Under the pieces are notes generated by a model, which did no database searches, was not told the origin of the DNA, and worked only from the letters and a program-made list of their open reading frames with translations. Position numbers and translations under genes: made by a program. From Nissolia schottii (Eukaryota > Streptophyta > Magnoliopsida > Fabales > Fabaceae): DNA of 64,000 nt. This document shows, piece after piece, positions 62,525-64,000 of the stretch (position 1 is its first letter; each line of letters starts with the position of its first letter). The DNA lies in contig QANU01001885.1 in assembly GCA_003254905.1 (NCBI GenBank), positions 428,035 to 492,034 of the forward strand. Direction: 5' to 3'.

Positions 62525-63795
62525 AGGTTAATACCCTATTTGGTTCCTAAACTTTGCCCTCTTGTCCTACTTAGTTCTTAGACTTTTAATAAAGACACAT
62601 TAGTCCCCAAATTTTGCAAATGTTGAATACATTGGTCCTTCCGTCTACCAGGCCCCTAATTGCTACTGACATGTTTGTTAATAGCGTCAATTTCTCTCTC
62701 CTCTCTCTTAGTCAGCCCTAAAACGACGTCGTTTAGATGTTCTAAGGACCTACCTAGCCAATAAACTTAAGTGACTACTTAGTCCTTCCACTCCCACCAC
62801 CGCCACTTCCTCCACCTTAACCTTGAGCCTACCACCATCACAACCATCCACACCCTCTTTCCTACCACCACTACACCCTCATTCTCATTGCCACCACCAC
62901 ACATACACATTGACCTGCACCACTGTAACACCCCCCCATTCCCACCAGCACCACAAGAGTAGTCATGCAGTGACAAAACTTAGAAGGGCCAAGGACAACT
63001 ACCCACCCAAAGAAGGAAAAATTCTTGGACCCTATATATAAAAAACACATTTTTCCAAAGACAACACTTACAAAGTGTTGCCTAAAGTTACAAATTGTTG
63101 CTAAAAGTTTCAAAAGTGTTGTCAATGGTCACCTTGTATGCTATTATTTGTGTAGTTACAACATTTTTTTACAGGTAACACTCAAGAAGCGTAGCTTAAA
63201 GTTCCAAATCATTGTCAAAAAATTTAAAAGTATTGTCAATGATCACTTGAGGATGTTATTATCTATATATTTACAAAAAAATTTTAAAGGCAATACTTAA
63301 GAAGCGTTGCCTAAAGTTTCTTGGTGGTGGAACGGATGATGGTTGCTCTTGTAATGGTGGTAGTGGTTGTGGTTAGTGGTGGTGATGGTGAGAATGGGGG
63401 TGTAATGGTAGTGGGAATAAGGGTGTGGACGATGGTGGTGGTGAGTTGAAGGTGGTCGGCTCAGTCAATGTGGAGGAAGTAATAGTGGTGTGGCCGTGTA
63501 AGGGCTAAGTAGTCCTTGTATTTTTTTGGCCAAGTTGATCCCTGAACATTTTTTTGTTAGGTTGTTCCTTGAACTATCAAAGTGGTATCATTTACGAGCT
63601 AACTAGGAAAGAGGAGAGAGAAAATCACACTATTAACAATGTGTCGGTAGCTGTTAAGAGTCTAATAAACAAAAAGACCAACAAGTTTAACGTTTACAAA
63701 ATTTAAAGATTAATATGTCTTTATTAAAAATCTAGGAACCAAGTAGCGCAAAAGGATAAAGTATAGAATCACATAGGGTATTAACCCACTAACTT
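62525..63795. mobile_element. Long inverted-repeat element, about 1.27 kb, MULE/foldback type
   Basis: The left arm starts GGTTAATACCCTATTTGGTTC. The right arm, inverted, starts GGTTAATACCCTATGTGATTC, and the two stay alignable for roughly 380-400 bp with indels (CTACTTRGTTCYTAGA, TTTTAATAAAGACA, ATTTTCTCTCTCCTCT-type and CTACTTAGYCCTT words, then a CCACCACCA-rich stretch). TAACTTTA occurs just outside both ends, though not at a clean fixed distance. The centre (about 63050-63320) holds a tandem unit with ACAACACTTACAAAGTGTTGCC-like words typical of CACTA subterminal repeats. No transposase. Long arms suggest a Mutator-like or foldback non-autonomous element. Confidence 0.7.
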
Positions 63796-64000
63796 TAACA
63801 GTCAAATTAAATTAAATTACTCAGATGATAGGTTGAACCCCATCTCCCTGTGCTTCATCCAGATAACATCACTGAATTGCTTGTTTTATTTGAAGAACTA
63901 TAATATATCAAAGTACATTCATGAGTATTCAACTGTCACTCGTAGTAAGAAGCTTCAAAAGTAAGATGCTTTTGGCAGGGATTTTGGTCCTCAAATGACC
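63796..64000. other. Right edge
   Basis: About 200 bp with no recognisable feature. Confidence 0.4.

Overview
The window is nuclear DNA of a dicot plant. Genes are sparse and split by many AT-rich GT-AG introns, and the spaces between them carry plant-type transposons (hAT, Stowaway and MULE-like elements, tRNA-derived SINEs, LTR remnants). The gene content (RDR2, class II TPS, ATL RING-H2, UBC4/5/6-type E2) and the style of the repeats make a legume (Fabaceae) the likeliest source. That family placement is inference; no species is assigned. Eight host genes were read exon by exon, and each closes in frame across its splice sites. // 0-8 kb: a solo LTR (95-2969) with a SINE nested in it lies before the 3' eight exons of a spermidine-synthase-like gene (3275-5607, +). 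Exon 1 is probably beyond the left edge, so the LTR would sit in intron 1. This gene faces a four-exon membrane-protein gene (7807-6107, -). // 8-15.5 kb: AT-rich spacer with a gypsy-like gag remnant, a Stowaway MITE and degenerate tandem repeats. // 15.5-20.5 kb: a class II trehalose-6-phosphate synthase gene (+), 880 aa, with a leader intron and a 13-codon upstream ORF assembled by splicing. // 21-31.5 kb: a truncated hAT-like repeat; NFD2, an RNase III-like protein (22859-23900, +); a small conserved plant protein (27505-27996, +); a 1.19-kb hAT element with a perfect 8-bp target duplication; and a foldback repeat. // 31.6-38.1 kb: a candidate cysteine-rich peptide exon, then RDR2 (38031-32460, -), 1121 aa, the polymerase that makes dsRNA for 24-nt siRNAs and RNA-directed DNA methylation. 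// 38.5-45 kb: a repeat-rich block with a decayed FAR1/FRS-type MULE transposase. // 45.4-57 kb: an ATL RING-H2 ligase gene (46509-45409, -), a receptor-kinase remnant (-), and a six-coding-exon E2 gene (55503-52203, -) with a leader intron and SINEs in two introns. // 57-64 kb: no genes. It holds two hAT-like copies of one family in opposite orientation, an LTR-like repeat shared with 38.5-39.5 kb, a foldback fragment shared with 31 kb, and a 1.27-kb element built as a long inverted repeat. // The genes do not form a pathway or cluster. Functional themes are polyamine metabolism, trehalose-6-P signalling, small-RNA silencing and ubiquitination. The points most worth following are the spermidine synthase homologue whose catalytic motif is changed although its exons are intact, the spliced TPS upstream ORF, the long-arm inverted repeat and the possible cysteine-rich peptide exon.
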